From Paenibacillus sp. BJ-4 (lineage in GTDB: Bacteria; Bacillota; Bacilli; Paenibacillales; Paenibacillaceae): a stretch of 64,000 nucleotides of DNA. The stretch spans positions 176,747 to 240,746 of the forward strand of contig NZ_JAIVEM010000097.1 in NCBI RefSeq assembly GCF_020404765.1, written 5' to 3'. Of this stretch, positions 44,350-53,713 are shown piece after piece. Numbering within the stretch: position 1 is the first letter of the stretch; each line of letters begins with the position of its first letter. The translations under genes were made by a program, and so were the position numbers. Under the pieces are notes generated by a model. That model was not told the origin of the DNA, made no database searches, and worked only from the letters and a program-made list of their open reading frames with translations.

Positions 44350-45219
44350 TTCAAGCTGCTCTGGCCCCTCGTTCTCCTGAGGTGGTTTGCGGGGGGGAAA
44401 AGGCTTGGGATCTATGCCGAGCAACGTCATCAGCTGCTTGGCGTTAGCGGCGGCATCTCCTCCCGAATTGTTATTGAAAATAACGCAAATCTCACGGCTT
44501 TGCTGCTCCAGCTCCAGCAATCTGTCTCGCCATTCGATCAACTCTTGTTCGTTGTACCGATACAGATAACGAACCTCTCGCCAGTTGGGTGCGGAGCTTT
44601 GATTCCAGCCGGAACCATTACGTCCATGAAGACGTACGACCGTCAGATTACTGTCTGTAGCCTGCGGCACAATGGGAACAGAGCCTGGTCCGGCCTGTGG
44701 CTCGTCGCATACGCTGTGTATCCAGCCTTCCTCGCGCATGAATGCCAGCGTTTGTTTCCGAAACTCGGGTGTGAACCAGCTTTGATGTCTGAACTCAAGT
44801 ACGGATGGGACCTTTCCCATCCTTTTTTTTGTGTCTCGCAGTAAGGCGACATTTTCGCGTGTACAGTCGAACCAGGGTGGGTACTGAAACAGCACCGCCT
44901 TGAGCTTGTCCGCTTCGCGGAGAGGCTGTATGGATGCATGCAATGCTTCATACATTGCATCGATTGTTTTAAAATAAGGCTGCTTGCCGCGTGTATGTCC
45001 GGTCATGCCCTGATAGGCCTTAACGAGAAATGAAAAGGAGTCAGGGGTTTCAGTCGCCCAGCGTGCCATGCGATCCGTCGGTTGCACCGCATAAAAAGAA
45101 CTATCCATCTCCACCACCGGAAAATGGCTTCCATAGACGCCTAATTTTTGATTAGCTTTGCTGCCAGTCGGATACAGATCATCGTGATCGCCCCAGCCCG
45201 TCAGTCCAATTTGAATCAT
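44341..45219 (-). CDS. DUF72 (YecE-like) protein
   Basis: 292 residues from ATG 45219 after AAAGGAG. IQIGLTGWGDHDDLY, VEMDSSFYAVQPTDRMARWA, FSFLVKAYQGMTGHTRG, LEFRHQSWFTPEF and VIFNNNSGGDAAANAKQL are the conserved DUF72 blocks of a TIM-barrel protein. Function unknown. Its 3-prime end overlaps the convergent GT2 gene by 9 bases, with no terminator between. Confidence 0.9.
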   Translation of the reverse strand: MIQIGLTGWGDHDDLYPTGSKANQKLGVYGSHFPVVEMDSSFYAVQPTDRMARWATETPDSFSFLVKAYQGMTGHTRGKQPYFKTIDAMYEALHASIQPLREADKLKAVLFQYPPWFDCTRENVALLRDTKKRMGKVPSVLEFRHQSWFTPEFRKQTLAFMREEGWIHSVCDEPQAGPGSVPIVPQATDSNLTVVRLHGRNGSGWNQSSAPNWREVRYLYRYNEQELIEWRDRLLELEQQSREICVIFNNNSGGDAAANAKQLMTLLGIDPKPFPPRKPPQENEGPEQLELF

Positions 45220-45484
45220 AGCTTTGCCGCTCCTTTCCTTCATGAAATACGCTCAAAAGGCATTCCCACGATTCATCACGATTCATTTTAATGATAAAAT
45301 GGAGTGAACCGCATGAAGCTGGTATGAAGTTCCTATGAATATTTAAGCTCAATTACGATTATTGTAACATGTTCCTGATTCAGAATTTTTCAACATCCTT
45401 ATTCGTAATGCTTTTGAGTTTCCAGTTTGAAAAAGCTAATATAATATGTAATAGAGTGAAATGAGCTCATGGAGGAGAAACGAT

Positions 45485-46267
45485 ATGGCAGAATGGTACG
45501 AGCAGAGCTTTGGGGAAGATTATTTATTGGTATATAAGCATCGCGACTTTCAGGGAGCCTATCAGGAAGTGCAGAAAATGATCTCTTGGCTCAAATTACC
45601 GCAGGGCTCCAGCGTATTGGATTTATGCTGTGGGATGGGACGTCATTCGCTTGCACTTGCCGATGCGGGCTATCAGGTGACAGGTGTGGATCTGTCCGGT
45701 GTGCTGTTGAGAGAGGCGCATGCTGCTGATCCCGAAGGCCGGGTAAGCTGGCATCAAGGCGATATGAGAGCGGTGCCACTGGATGAAAGCTTTGACGCGG
45801 TGGTGAATCTGTTCACCTCCTTCGGCTATTTTGAGAAGGATGAAGAGCAGCTTAAAGTATTAAAGGAAATTTATCGACTGCTGAAGCCGGGAGGACGCTT
45901 TATCATAGATTATTTGAACCCTGCCTATGTAGCTGCCCATTTGGTGCCGCATTCATCACGCGAGGATGAAGGGAATTGGATTGAGGAGCATCGGGTGATT
46001 GAAGATGGATTTGTGAAAAAACAGATCGCAATTCGCTCATCCGAATCGGCTGCGACTGCTGAAGCTGCGGCTGGTCTGGATCCTATTACAGGGGAAGAAT
46101 CCGTGCGGGTGTATCATGAGCGGGTAAAGCTGTATCCATATGAAAAATTCCGGGCATTGCTGGAGCAAGCCGGATTAACCGTAGAACAGGTGCACGGAAG
46201 CTATAACGAAGATCAATACATCGAAGAGGCTTCGCCCCGAATGATTTTTGTCGGCATGCGGGCTTGA
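45485..46267 (+). CDS. Class I SAM-dependent methyltransferase
   Basis: 260 residues from ATG 45485, after GGAGGA. Motif I VLDLCCGMGRHSLALADAG and post-I VTGVDLS, then FDAVVNLFTSFGYFEKDEEQ and LLKPGGRFIIDYLNP. The LCCGxGRHS form is typical of a group of Firmicute methyltransferases of unknown substrate. The next gene starts right after its stop. Confidence 0.88.
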   Translation: MAEWYEQSFGEDYLLVYKHRDFQGAYQEVQKMISWLKLPQGSSVLDLCCGMGRHSLALADAGYQVTGVDLSGVLLREAHAADPEGRVSWHQGDMRAVPLDESFDAVVNLFTSFGYFEKDEEQLKVLKEIYRLLKPGGRFIIDYLNPAYVAAHLVPHSSREDEGNWIEEHRVIEDGFVKKQIAIRSSESAATAEAAAGLDPITGEESVRVYHERVKLYPYEKFRALLEQAGLTVEQVHGSYNEDQYIEEASPRMIFVGMRA

Positions 46268-46290
46268 AACGGAAAGGCGGATGGGAAGCC

Positions 46291-47310
46291 ATGAAATTGC
46301 CAGAGCTTACACCGTGTGAAGGAATAGATGGAGGCTTTCAGGTCAAAATATCGATGTCCTTTCCGCTGCGTTGGGTGAATAGCTATGTGCTCAAGGGACA
46401 GCACGGCTTTACAATTGTAGACCCTGGTCCGCGCAATTTGGACACAGAGTCAGAATGGACACACGTCTTCCAACAGCTAGGGATATCCTTTGCGGATATC
46501 TCGGACATTGTGGTGACTCATCATCATCCGGATCATTACGGGCTGGCAGGCTGGATGCAGCAGCAAAGCCAGGCGCGCGTACATATGTCAGCTCGAAGCC
46601 ATCAGGAAGCGATAACGATGTGGGGCGGCCAGGCATCGACTGCTGCGATGGAGCATACGCTTCCCGCTTTTTTTGTCCGTCATGGCTTCCCTTTGGAGCA
46701 GGTGCCCGACTTGGTAGCCCATATGCTGCAGGCGTATTCGCAAGTGAATCCACAGCCTAAGATTACGATCATTCCTATGAGGGAGAATGCCTGTTTGGAG
46801 CTGGGCGGACGCAGCTGGCAACCTATCGAGACAGGAGGGCATGCGCCTGGGCATGTATCCTTGTACGAGCCGAATAGCGGCGTGATCCTGTGCGGTGATG
46901 CGGTCTTGCCGCAGATTTCACCCAATATCGGTCTGCTGCCGGGAAGTGATGCCCAGCCCTTGCAGTCTTATATAGACGGTTTGCAGCGACTGGGCGAGCT
47001 GGAGGTTGCGTGGGCTTATCCGGGACATCGCAATCCGTTTGACTATTTTCATGAACGGACGCAAGCGTTGCTGGCGCATCATGAAGAACGGCTGGAGAAG
47101 TTCCAGCAGTTGATTCAGCCGGAGGGGAGTACCGCCTATGAGCTATGTATAGCCGTGTTTGGTGGCAAGCTGGGGATACACCAACTGCGGTTTGCTATGT
47201 CGGAGACGCTGGCTCATCTGGTGGAGCTGGTACGCCGGGATCGGGTTTGGATGGGCGAGACGGGGCAGATTACGCGCTTTACCCCTTTGCCGGGAATAGT
47301 TACCGCATAA
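46291..47310 (+). CDS. MBL-fold metallo-hydrolase
   Basis: 339 residues from ATG 46291; a TTG at 46264 overlapping the previous stop is the other choice. Metal site: DIVVTHHHPDHYGLAGWM (HxHxDH), GGHAPGHVSLYEP, GVILCGDAVLPQIS (Asp) and AYPGHRNPFDYFH (last His). The C-terminal winged-helix-like part (GSTAYELCIAVFGGKLGIHQ) is as in glyoxalase-II-like hydrolases. Substrate unknown. Confidence 0.85.
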   Translation: MKLPELTPCEGIDGGFQVKISMSFPLRWVNSYVLKGQHGFTIVDPGPRNLDTESEWTHVFQQLGISFADISDIVVTHHHPDHYGLAGWMQQQSQARVHMSARSHQEAITMWGGQASTAAMEHTLPAFFVRHGFPLEQVPDLVAHMLQAYSQVNPQPKITIIPMRENACLELGGRSWQPIETGGHAPGHVSLYEPNSGVILCGDAVLPQISPNIGLLPGSDAQPLQSYIDGLQRLGELEVAWAYPGHRNPFDYFHERTQALLAHHEERLEKFQQLIQPEGSTAYELCIAVFGGKLGIHQLRFAMSETLAHLVELVRRDRVWMGETGQITRFTPLPGIVTA

Positions 47311-47392
47311 AGCTACCGAATATAGCTACCGAACATAGCAACTAGACTAAGCAACATGACAAAGCGGCATGCATGCCGGGAAAGAGGCTTTT

Positions 47393-48028
47393 ATGAATCT
47401 GCTGCTGCTGGGAGCCACCGGACGCGTAGGGCGGTTTATATTGGAATACGCATTGGCGGACGGTCATACCGTTACGGCCCTTGTCCGTTCACCAGGCAAG
47501 CTGGAGGAATACGCATTAAAATACGGGGCGCAGCTTCAGATCGTGCAAGGGGATGCTACCCATACCGAGGATGTAGCGCGAGCGCTGTCGGACGGGGCGT
47601 TGGCTGTCATCAGTGCACTGAACACGGATGGGTTCACAACCTTATCCGTGAATATCGACCTGCTGATCCGGCACATGCAGAAGCAGTCTGTTGCCCGTCT
47701 TATTACGGTAGGGACAGCAGGGATTTTGCAAAGTCGCACCGAGCCGGGCTTGTATCGGTATGAGTCGTCCGAGACTCGGCGACGCAGTACCCGTGCGGCA
47801 GAGGAACATCGGCGAGTATACGAATTGCTGCGTGCTTCGACGCTGGATTGGACCATTGTCTGTCCAACCTATCTGCCGGACGGTGCGCGGACAGGAATTT
47901 ATCGTGTGGAGAAAGATTTTTTGCCTGAAGGCGGTTCTCAAATTACTACCGCGGATACGGCTGATTTTACCTATCGTCAATGGAAGAGTGACGAATTTAT
48001 ACATGCACGTGTAGGCATTGCCTATTGA
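47393..48028 (+). CDS. NAD(P)H-binding atypical SDR protein
   Basis: 211 residues from ATG 47393 after AAAGAGG. MNLLLLGATGRVGRFILEYA is the glycine-rich nucleotide loop; ALVRSPGKLEEYA and VQGDATHTEDVARALS follow the NmrA/flavin-reductase-like atypical SDR order. Reaction unknown; biliverdin-reductase or quinone-reductase-like chemistry is typical of relatives. Confidence 0.82.
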   Translation: MNLLLLGATGRVGRFILEYALADGHTVTALVRSPGKLEEYALKYGAQLQIVQGDATHTEDVARALSDGALAVISALNTDGFTTLSVNIDLLIRHMQKQSVARLITVGTAGILQSRTEPGLYRYESSETRRRSTRAAEEHRRVYELLRASTLDWTIVCPTYLPDGARTGIYRVEKDFLPEGGSQITTADTADFTYRQWKSDEFIHARVGIAY

Positions 48029-48110
48029 GCGTAAAACGTCAACCATAGTTTCATTTTTAACATTCAGCGAGAGCGCGGTAAGTGTATCTACTTATTTGCG
48101 TTCTTTTTAT

Positions 48111-48139
48111 TTGACAAACAATCAGGATTAGAATACTAT
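48111..48139 (+). promoter_or_regulatory. Promoter of the TetR-family gene
   Basis: TTGACA (48111-48116), a 17-base spacer and TACTAT (48134-48139), about 105 bases upstream of the regulator gene. Autoregulation is likely but no clear operator palindrome was seen. Confidence 0.55.
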
Positions 48140-48243
48140 GATTCTTAATGGAAACACTGTTTCTGTGATCATGAGTAAGGTTTTATATTGAAAATGGCAG
48201 TATCTTCAAAAGAGCAACAACTAAGTAAAAGGAAGTGTAAATC

Positions 48244-48876
48244 ATGTCTGAGTCATCGCAGCTCTATAAAACCTATTCGGAAGTGAAGCTTCAGCAGCAG
48301 CAATTGCTTCGTAAAAATGTTATTGATGCCGCATGCATCCTTCTTGTAGAGGAAGGGCCTGAGGCCGTGACCGTACGACGGGTTGCGCAGAAATTAAGCT
48401 GTTCAACCAAAATTATTTACAGTATCTTCGGCAGCAAAGATGGTCTGGCCAACGAGATGTACTTGGATGGATGCCGACTGTTGGCGGGAGCCTTTCAGCA
48501 AGTACCCGTCACCGAAAACACACTCACTGACTTGGAAGCCTTAAGCTGGGCGTACTGGGAATTTGCGCAGCTTCATTCGGCTTATTACAAAATGATGTTT
48601 GGCGGGGCCTTATCAGATTTCAAGCCGGATGAACAGAGCCTGGAAGGTACGACAACAGCCCTGTCCCGATTCCAGCAAACCGTCGTACACGCTATGGAGC
48701 AGGGTCAATTGGCGGAGCAAGATCCGTTGCTGGTCGTCCGAATGCTGTGGTCTGCTTTACACGGGGTTATACACCTGCATTTTGCAGGCCATTATTCGGA
48801 TGCCTCTGTGGCCCAAGAGATTTATGCATTTACAATGAAGCAGACGCTGGCTGCATGTAAGGTCCCCTCATTGTAA
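48244..48876 (+). CDS. TetR/AcrR-family regulator
   Basis: 210 residues. HTH at VEEGPEAVTVRRVAQKLSCS and TKIIYSIFGSKDGLANEMYL, with the family YSxFGSKDGL signature; a WHG-type C-terminal ligand domain (LSWAYWEFAQLHSAYYKMMF). ATG 48244 follows AAGGAAG weakly. The SDR gene downstream, 112 bases on, is a probable target. Confidence 0.87.
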   Translation: MSESSQLYKTYSEVKLQQQQLLRKNVIDAACILLVEEGPEAVTVRRVAQKLSCSTKIIYSIFGSKDGLANEMYLDGCRLLAGAFQQVPVTENTLTDLEALSWAYWEFAQLHSAYYKMMFGGALSDFKPDEQSLEGTTTALSRFQQTVVHAMEQGQLAEQDPLLVVRMLWSALHGVIHLHFAGHYSDASVAQEIYAFTMKQTLAACKVPSL

Positions 48877-48988
48877 TTATAAGATTTGAAATGTGCTGAG
48901 GTCGTCATAATAGATGGCTTCAGTTCATTATAGAGTAGTGGTAACAATGTTTCTAAAAAAAAACAACAATACTATGGAGGTCATCATC

Positions 48989-49774
48989 ATGTTTATGTAT
49001 GCAAATAAAACGGCTCTGATCACGGGGGCTTCATCCGGTATTGGCGAGGCGTTCGCCTATTCGCTCGCAGCTAAAAAATGTAATCTTATATTGGTGGCAC
49101 GCAATGAAACGAAATTAAGGGCGCTCGCCAAAGAGCTTTCCGCAAAATATAACGTAAAGACAACAGTGCTTCCGCTTGATCTTTCCGTAGCAGGAGCATC
49201 AAAAACATTGCATCAGGAGGTTCAAAAACATCAGCTGAAGGTGGATCTTTTAATCAACAATGCAGGCTTTGCTACTTATGGGTACTTTGAACAGGTCTCA
49301 GGAGAAAGGCAGCATGAGGAGATCATGCTCAATGTCGCTGCTTTAGTAGATATTACACATGCTTTTATGCCTGATTTATTGCGTAACCGAGATGGGGGAA
49401 TCATCAACGTCTCTTCCACAGCTGCATTTCAGCCTGATCCGTATATGGCCGTTTATGGAGCAACCAAAGCATTCGTGCTTTCCTTTAGCGAAGCGCTCTG
49501 GGCCGAAAATCGAAAACGAGGGTTAAAAGTGCTTGCCCTTTGCCCAGGTTCAACAGAAACTCCATTTTTTGATGTTGTTAACGCAAGTGAAGCATCTGTT
49601 GGCATTAGAGAAACGCCTGACACGGTTGTGAAAAATGCGCTAAGAGCATTTCAAAAAGGCCAAAGTCACATCATTTCCGGTCGCCAAAACTATTGGGTCG
49701 CTCAGTTTTCCCGATTTTTTTCCCGTCAAGCCACATTGGGAATTGTAGAACGTACGCTACGTCCGCAAAAATAA
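48989..49774 (+). CDS. Short-chain dehydrogenase (DltE/YqjQ-like SDR)
   Basis: 261 residues from ATG 48989 after GGAGG. Classical SDR: TALITGASSGIGEAFAYSLA (NADP loop), LINNAGFATYG (NNAG), NVSSTAAFQPDP with the catalytic Ser and VYGATKAFVLSF with YxxxK. The LALCPGSTETPFF segment is typical. Codons are slightly more AT-rich than in the neighbours. It probably reduces an aldehyde or ketone; substrate unknown. Confidence 0.9.
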   Translation: MFMYANKTALITGASSGIGEAFAYSLAAKKCNLILVARNETKLRALAKELSAKYNVKTTVLPLDLSVAGASKTLHQEVQKHQLKVDLLINNAGFATYGYFEQVSGERQHEEIMLNVAALVDITHAFMPDLLRNRDGGIINVSSTAAFQPDPYMAVYGATKAFVLSFSEALWAENRKRGLKVLALCPGSTETPFFDVVNASEASVGIRETPDTVVKNALRAFQKGQSHIISGRQNYWVAQFSRFFSRQATLGIVERTLRPQK

Positions 49775-49814
49775 GCGGACTGTAGTAATAGCAATGCATC
49801 AGGTGCACTTCATG

Positions 49815-49854
49815 TGCCAGGTCTGATCGGTTCTAAGCTGTATCAGACCTGGCA
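49815..49854. terminator. Bidirectional terminator
   Basis: TGCCAGGTCTGAT (49815-49827) pairs with ATCAGACCTGGCA (49842-49854), followed by TTTCTGTTT. It lies between the convergent SDR and GNAT genes. Confidence 0.8.
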
Positions 49855-49880
49855 TTTCTGTTTACATGAATAAACGCTCG

Positions 49881-50345
49881 CTACTCCAGCCTTCTGGAAT
49901 CCAGTCCTCTGGAATATAATAAAATTCCATCCCGTTTCTCCCAGCCGTTTGCCGACCAGAAGCGTTGCCCTGCTTCATTGTGCTCCATCACAAAAAGATG
50001 ACACTTATCGATGCCCTCTCGCAACAAAGCAGACAACGCTTCATTCACCAACAACGGGGCAATTCCTTGACCACGATGCTCTGTGGATACGCCCAAATGA
50101 TACAGAAATCCTCTACGACTATCATGTCCTGCCATAATCGTACCTATGATACTGCCTTCATACTCACATACAAAGCTAAGTCCTTCATTTCGCTGCAAAA
50201 AGCGTGCAATTCGCTCCGGCGAGTCTGCTTCGCTTAATCCCAATCCTTCCAAACCGTTCCATAGTGCAAAAGTCTGATCATAATCATCAGCCCTCATCAT
50301 GCGGATTGTATATTCGTCATTTACATTTTCAGTTGGGTCTGCCAT
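49881..50345 (-). CDS. GNAT-family N-acetyltransferase
   Basis: 154 residues. YTIRMMRADDYDQTFALWNG, then GTIMAGHDSRRGFLYHLGVS and EHRGQGIAPLLVNEALSALL (acetyl-CoA loop RGQGIA) and NEAGQRFWSANGWEKRD. Acceptor unknown. GAGGAG precedes the ATG. Confidence 0.87.
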   Translation of the reverse strand: MADPTENVNDEYTIRMMRADDYDQTFALWNGLEGLGLSEADSPERIARFLQRNEGLSFVCEYEGSIIGTIMAGHDSRRGFLYHLGVSTEHRGQGIAPLLVNEALSALLREGIDKCHLFVMEHNEAGQRFWSANGWEKRDGILLYSRGLDSRRLE

Positions 50346-50384
50346 GTCCTGTTCTCCTCTTACCCTATATCTATCTGTTGTTGT

Positions 50385-50942
50385 CTAACGTGTTGTATTT
50401 GGTGCGCTTTCTTCCCCAAGCTCTTGTTCACGCTCTGCCTGTTTGCGATGGGCGATACGGCTGCTGGCCGAAGCTGCGATAGCGCCCACAATATCGTCCA
50501 GAAACGTATGGATTGGCCCGAGGCTCTTATTATTCAGGCGTTCCAGCACACCCGGTTTGAGTTTATCGACATAACCGTAATTGGTAAATCCAATGCTGCC
50601 ATACACATTCACGATGGAAAAAGCCAGAATTTCATCGACCCCGTACAGTCCCTCATCATTCTCAATCATATCCTGCAACGGGGAAAGAAGGGCGCCCCGT
50701 TCGGCAAGGATGTCCAGTTGGATGCCGGTGAGCACTGCATTTTGAACCTCGCGCTTCATCAGGACTTTGTCTACATTTTCCATGCATTCTTCCATCGTTA
50801 GGTTTGGGTAATATTTTTTCTGTAGCAGCATGACCAGTTCTGCGATTTCAGTCATGCTTACACCACGCTTGTGCAGCCATTCACGGGTGGCATCAGCCAC
50901 CTTTTTACTATTCAGGCTATAAGGTGCTTTTTTCTTATCCAT
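50385..50942 (-). CDS. Phosphatidylglycerophosphatase A (YutG-like)
   Basis: 185 residues. Only the PgpA-type C-terminus is easy to see: LLSPLQDMIENDEGLYGVDE, FSIVNVYGSIGFTNYGYVDK and HTFLDDIVGAIAASA. This is the short soluble YutG form of Gram-positives, without the membrane helices of E. coli PgpA. It dephosphorylates phosphatidylglycerol-phosphate in phospholipid synthesis. The ribosome binding site GAGGAGGGG is 12 bases upstream of the ATG. Confidence 0.85.
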   Translation of the reverse strand: MDKKKAPYSLNSKKVADATREWLHKRGVSMTEIAELVMLLQKKYYPNLTMEECMENVDKVLMKREVQNAVLTGIQLDILAERGALLSPLQDMIENDEGLYGVDEILAFSIVNVYGSIGFTNYGYVDKLKPGVLERLNNKSLGPIHTFLDDIVGAIAASASSRIAHRKQAEREQELGEESAPNTTR

Positions 50943-51093
50943 AAAGCTGTAGTTCCCCTCCTCGTATAGATTCAGATTTTTGCTGCGATATGACCAGTGT
51001 GTCCAGTCAGCTTAAAAAGTAGTTATTTTTTACGCGGGGCTCGTATACATATTAGTACAATCTGTACAAAATTGTTAGGGAGGAACTTCACTT

Positions 51094-52152
51094 ATGAACC
51101 TAAAACACCCATGGCGTATGACCTCTGTAGCAGGGCTGCTTTCCCTACCCCTGTTGTTGTCCGGATGCAGTCTCTTCGGCAATGAGTCAGCATCTATTGA
51201 TCCCCCGCCGTCCACGCTAGAGCAGTCCATGATCAAGGCCGTGAGCGGAAAAGAACCTGTGAGCACCGGGCAACTGAGAGCTGTCTTTCTGCAAGATCAT
51301 AACGGTTTGCTGGCCCCAATATCTTTACCAATTGCTACAGGTGATGTTCAGGTAGATGCCAAGTCGGCGCTGGAAACACTGGTTGAGGGTGGGCCGTATG
51401 CCGGATTATTGCCAGAGGGTTTCAAAGGCGTATTGCCCCAAGGTACAGAAGTGAAGAGTGTGACAGTGGACAAGAACAACAAGCTGGCTGTCGTCGAATT
51501 CAATAAATCTTTTGCAAACTATAAGCCACAGGAAGAACGCAAATTAATGGAAAGCTTGACCTGGACCCTGACCGACCGCCCCGATATTGAGAGCGTACAG
51601 ATTTGGGTGGATGGCAAAAAGCTGAACGAAATGCCCGTTGACGGCACGCCGCTGGATCATCCGTTGACGCGCGCAGTAGGCATTAATTTGGAGGTTGGTC
51701 ATGGCGTGTCACCGCTGGATTCCAGTCCGGTCACGGTATATTTCTCATCCTCATCTCCAGCCGGAGTTCAATATTATGTACCCGTCACACGGCTGGTCAG
51801 CCCGGAAAAAGATCGTGTCCAGTCCGCGCTGCATCAATTGATTCAAGGACCGCAGATGGAGGACGGATTACAGGAAGTGATGACAGGGGAGACGGCGCTA
51901 AAATCGGTAGAACGTTCCAAGGACAACGTAATTACGGTGTCACTCTCAGATGATATGTTCGCCAAGGGAGAGGCAGTACCTGCGGAATTTCTGGAATCGG
52001 TCGTGCTGACAGTAGCAGATAATTCAGAGGATGCGGCCAAAACGAAAATTCGGATTGAACTGAATGGTGAGAAAAGTGTTATTGGACAAAATAATCAGAA
52101 TTATGGAGAACCTGTAGCCAAGCCGCAGCACATTAACGAAATTCCTCTTTAA
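51094..52152 (+). CDS. gerM: GerM-domain sporulation lipoprotein
   Basis: 352 residues: signal with lipobox LLLSGCSLF, then two GerM repeats (TGQLRAVFLQDHNGLLAPIS, SALETLVEGGPYAGLLPEGF, and SPVTVYFSSSSPAGVQYYVP, SALHQLIQGPQMEDGLQEVM). GerM is needed for sporulation septum and germination in B. subtilis, where it also precedes rph and rdgB (ysnA). AGGGAGG precedes the ATG. Confidence 0.9.
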   Translation: MNLKHPWRMTSVAGLLSLPLLLSGCSLFGNESASIDPPPSTLEQSMIKAVSGKEPVSTGQLRAVFLQDHNGLLAPISLPIATGDVQVDAKSALETLVEGGPYAGLLPEGFKGVLPQGTEVKSVTVDKNNKLAVVEFNKSFANYKPQEERKLMESLTWTLTDRPDIESVQIWVDGKKLNEMPVDGTPLDHPLTRAVGINLEVGHGVSPLDSSPVTVYFSSSSPAGVQYYVPVTRLVSPEKDRVQSALHQLIQGPQMEDGLQEVMTGETALKSVERSKDNVITVSLSDDMFAKGEAVPAEFLESVVLTVADNSEDAAKTKIRIELNGEKSVIGQNNQNYGEPVAKPQHINEIPL

Positions 52153-52246
52153 GGGCGGGGAATCGTCCTTGAGGGTGCTTTTGCCTGCACACTTTGGTAA
52201 AATAAACATATAAGAACAGGTTGCATACGACGTAGGAGGAAAAAGC

Positions 52247-52993
52247 ATGAGTAGATCTAACGGACGAAACGGTGATGAGCTGCGCCCGATGAAATTGACA
52301 GCAGGAGTAAATAAATACGCGGAGGGCTCTGTTTTTATAGAGGTTGGCGAGACGAAAGTCATTTGCACAGCTACTGTGGAAGAACGCGTTCCGCCCTTCA
52401 TGAAGGGACAAGGCAAGGGTTGGGTGACCGCAGAGTATTCCATGCTTCCGCGGGCGACTCATAGCCGTAACCAGCGCGAAGCCGCGCGTGGCAAGCTGAC
52501 GGGCCGTACCATGGAAATTCAGCGTCTGATCGGAAGAGCATTGCGTTCGGTTGTAAATTTGCAGGCGCTTGGTGAACGGACCATTACGCTGGACTGCGAC
52601 GTTATTCAGGCAGATGGTGGAACGCGCACAACCTCAATTACCGGCTCATTCGTAGCGTTAGCGATTGCGGTCAATAAAATTGCCACCCAGCACAAGCTAC
52701 CTGTTTTTCCAATTACGGATTTTCTGGCATCTGTCAGCGTAGGGGTTGTTGGTGAGAAAGCATTGCTGGATCTGAACTACGAAGAGGATTCCAAGGCCAA
52801 GGTCGACATGAATCTGGTGATGACTGGCAGCGGCAAATACGTCGAGCTGCAAGGTACCGGAGAAGAAAGTCCATTCGATCGTAACGAGTTGGATCAGCTG
52901 CTTAGCTTGGGTGAACAAGGGATTCTGCAAATGATCGAGCGTCAAAAAGAAGTGCTCGGCCCGATTGCTGATAAGATCGGGGCTGGAGTCTGA
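52247..52993 (+). CDS. rph: Ribonuclease PH
   Basis: 248 residues. Phosphorolytic 3-prime trimming of tRNA precursors. Signatures: [80 protein letters not shown] and [23 protein letters not shown] 52247 follows AGGAGG. It overlaps rdgB by 1 base. Confidence 0.97.
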   Translation: MSRSNGRNGDELRPMKLTAGVNKYAEGSVFIEVGETKVICTATVEERVPPFMKGQGKGWVTAEYSMLPRATHSRNQREAARGKLTGRTMEIQRLIGRALRSVVNLQALGERTITLDCDVIQADGGTRTTSITGSFVALAIAVNKIATQHKLPVFPITDFLASVSVGVVGEKALLDLNYEEDSKAKVDMNLVMTGSGKYVELQGTGEESPFDRNELDQLLSLGEQGILQMIERQKEVLGPIADKIGAGV

Positions 52994-53625
52994 TGCGACT
53001 GGACGGCCCGATTGTCATTGTCGCTACGAAGAATAAAGGCAAGGTACGTGAATTTGCACATGCCTTTGCTCCGCTCGGCAAGGAAGTCAAAAGCATGTAC
53101 GATTATCCCGACATTCCTGATGTGGTTGAGGATGGCAAAACCTTTGCGGAGAATGCGCTGAAAAAGGCCAAAGCGGTCGGAGATGTGCTTGGATTGCCCG
53201 TGCTGGCCGATGACTCCGGCCTGTGTGTGGACTTGCTGGACGGTGCGCCGGGCGTATACTCAGCCCGTTATGCTGGAGAAGGTGCCAGCGATCACGAAAA
53301 CAATATTAAGCTGCTCGATGTTTTGGAATCGAAGCAGCTTGGTGATGATACAGAACAGCCTTTGCTAAGTCCGGCTCAATTCGTCTGTACCTTAATTCTG
53401 TATAATCCGCAGACAGGGGAGACATTGGAATCGACCGGCTCGGTGGATGGCTGGATAACAACGGAAACCGCAGGCAGCGGCGGGTTTGGTTATGATCCGT
53501 TGTTTTATTTGCCTGAGTATGAGAAGACGATGGCTGAGCTGACGTTGGAACAAAAGCAGGCTATCAGTCATCGAGGCATAGCCCTGCGTAATTTGACGGC
53601 CAAGCTGGGGCATTCGCAGGCTTAA
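52993..53625 (+). CDS. rdgB: XTP/dITP diphosphatase (RdgB/HAM1)
   Basis: 210 residues. Removes inosine and xanthosine triphosphates from nucleotide pools. Motifs: IVIVATKNKGKVREFAHAFA, VVEDGKTFAENALKKAKAVG, LPVLADDSGLCVDLLDGAPG, VYSARYAGEGA, SGGFGYDPLFYLPEYEKTMA and AISHRGIALRNL. ATG overlaps the rph stop (TGATG). Confidence 0.97.
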   Translation: MRLDGPIVIVATKNKGKVREFAHAFAPLGKEVKSMYDYPDIPDVVEDGKTFAENALKKAKAVGDVLGLPVLADDSGLCVDLLDGAPGVYSARYAGEGASDHENNIKLLDVLESKQLGDDTEQPLLSPAQFVCTLILYNPQTGETLESTGSVDGWITTETAGSGGFGYDPLFYLPEYEKTMAELTLEQKQAISHRGIALRNLTAKLGHSQA

Positions 53626-53667
53626 CTTCGCAGCAATGTTCAACTGTCAGATTAGACATATAACAAT

Positions 53668-53709
53668 AAAAGGCTATCCGCAAATCATCAATTGCGGATA
53701 GCCTTTTTT
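53668..53709 (+). terminator. Terminator of gerM-rph-rdgB
   Basis: AAAGGCTATCCGCAA pairs perfectly with TTGCGGATAGCCTTT, followed by a T run. A group II intron remnant begins 5 bases downstream, the usual insertion place of class C introns. Confidence 0.92.
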
Positions 53710-53713
53710 ACAT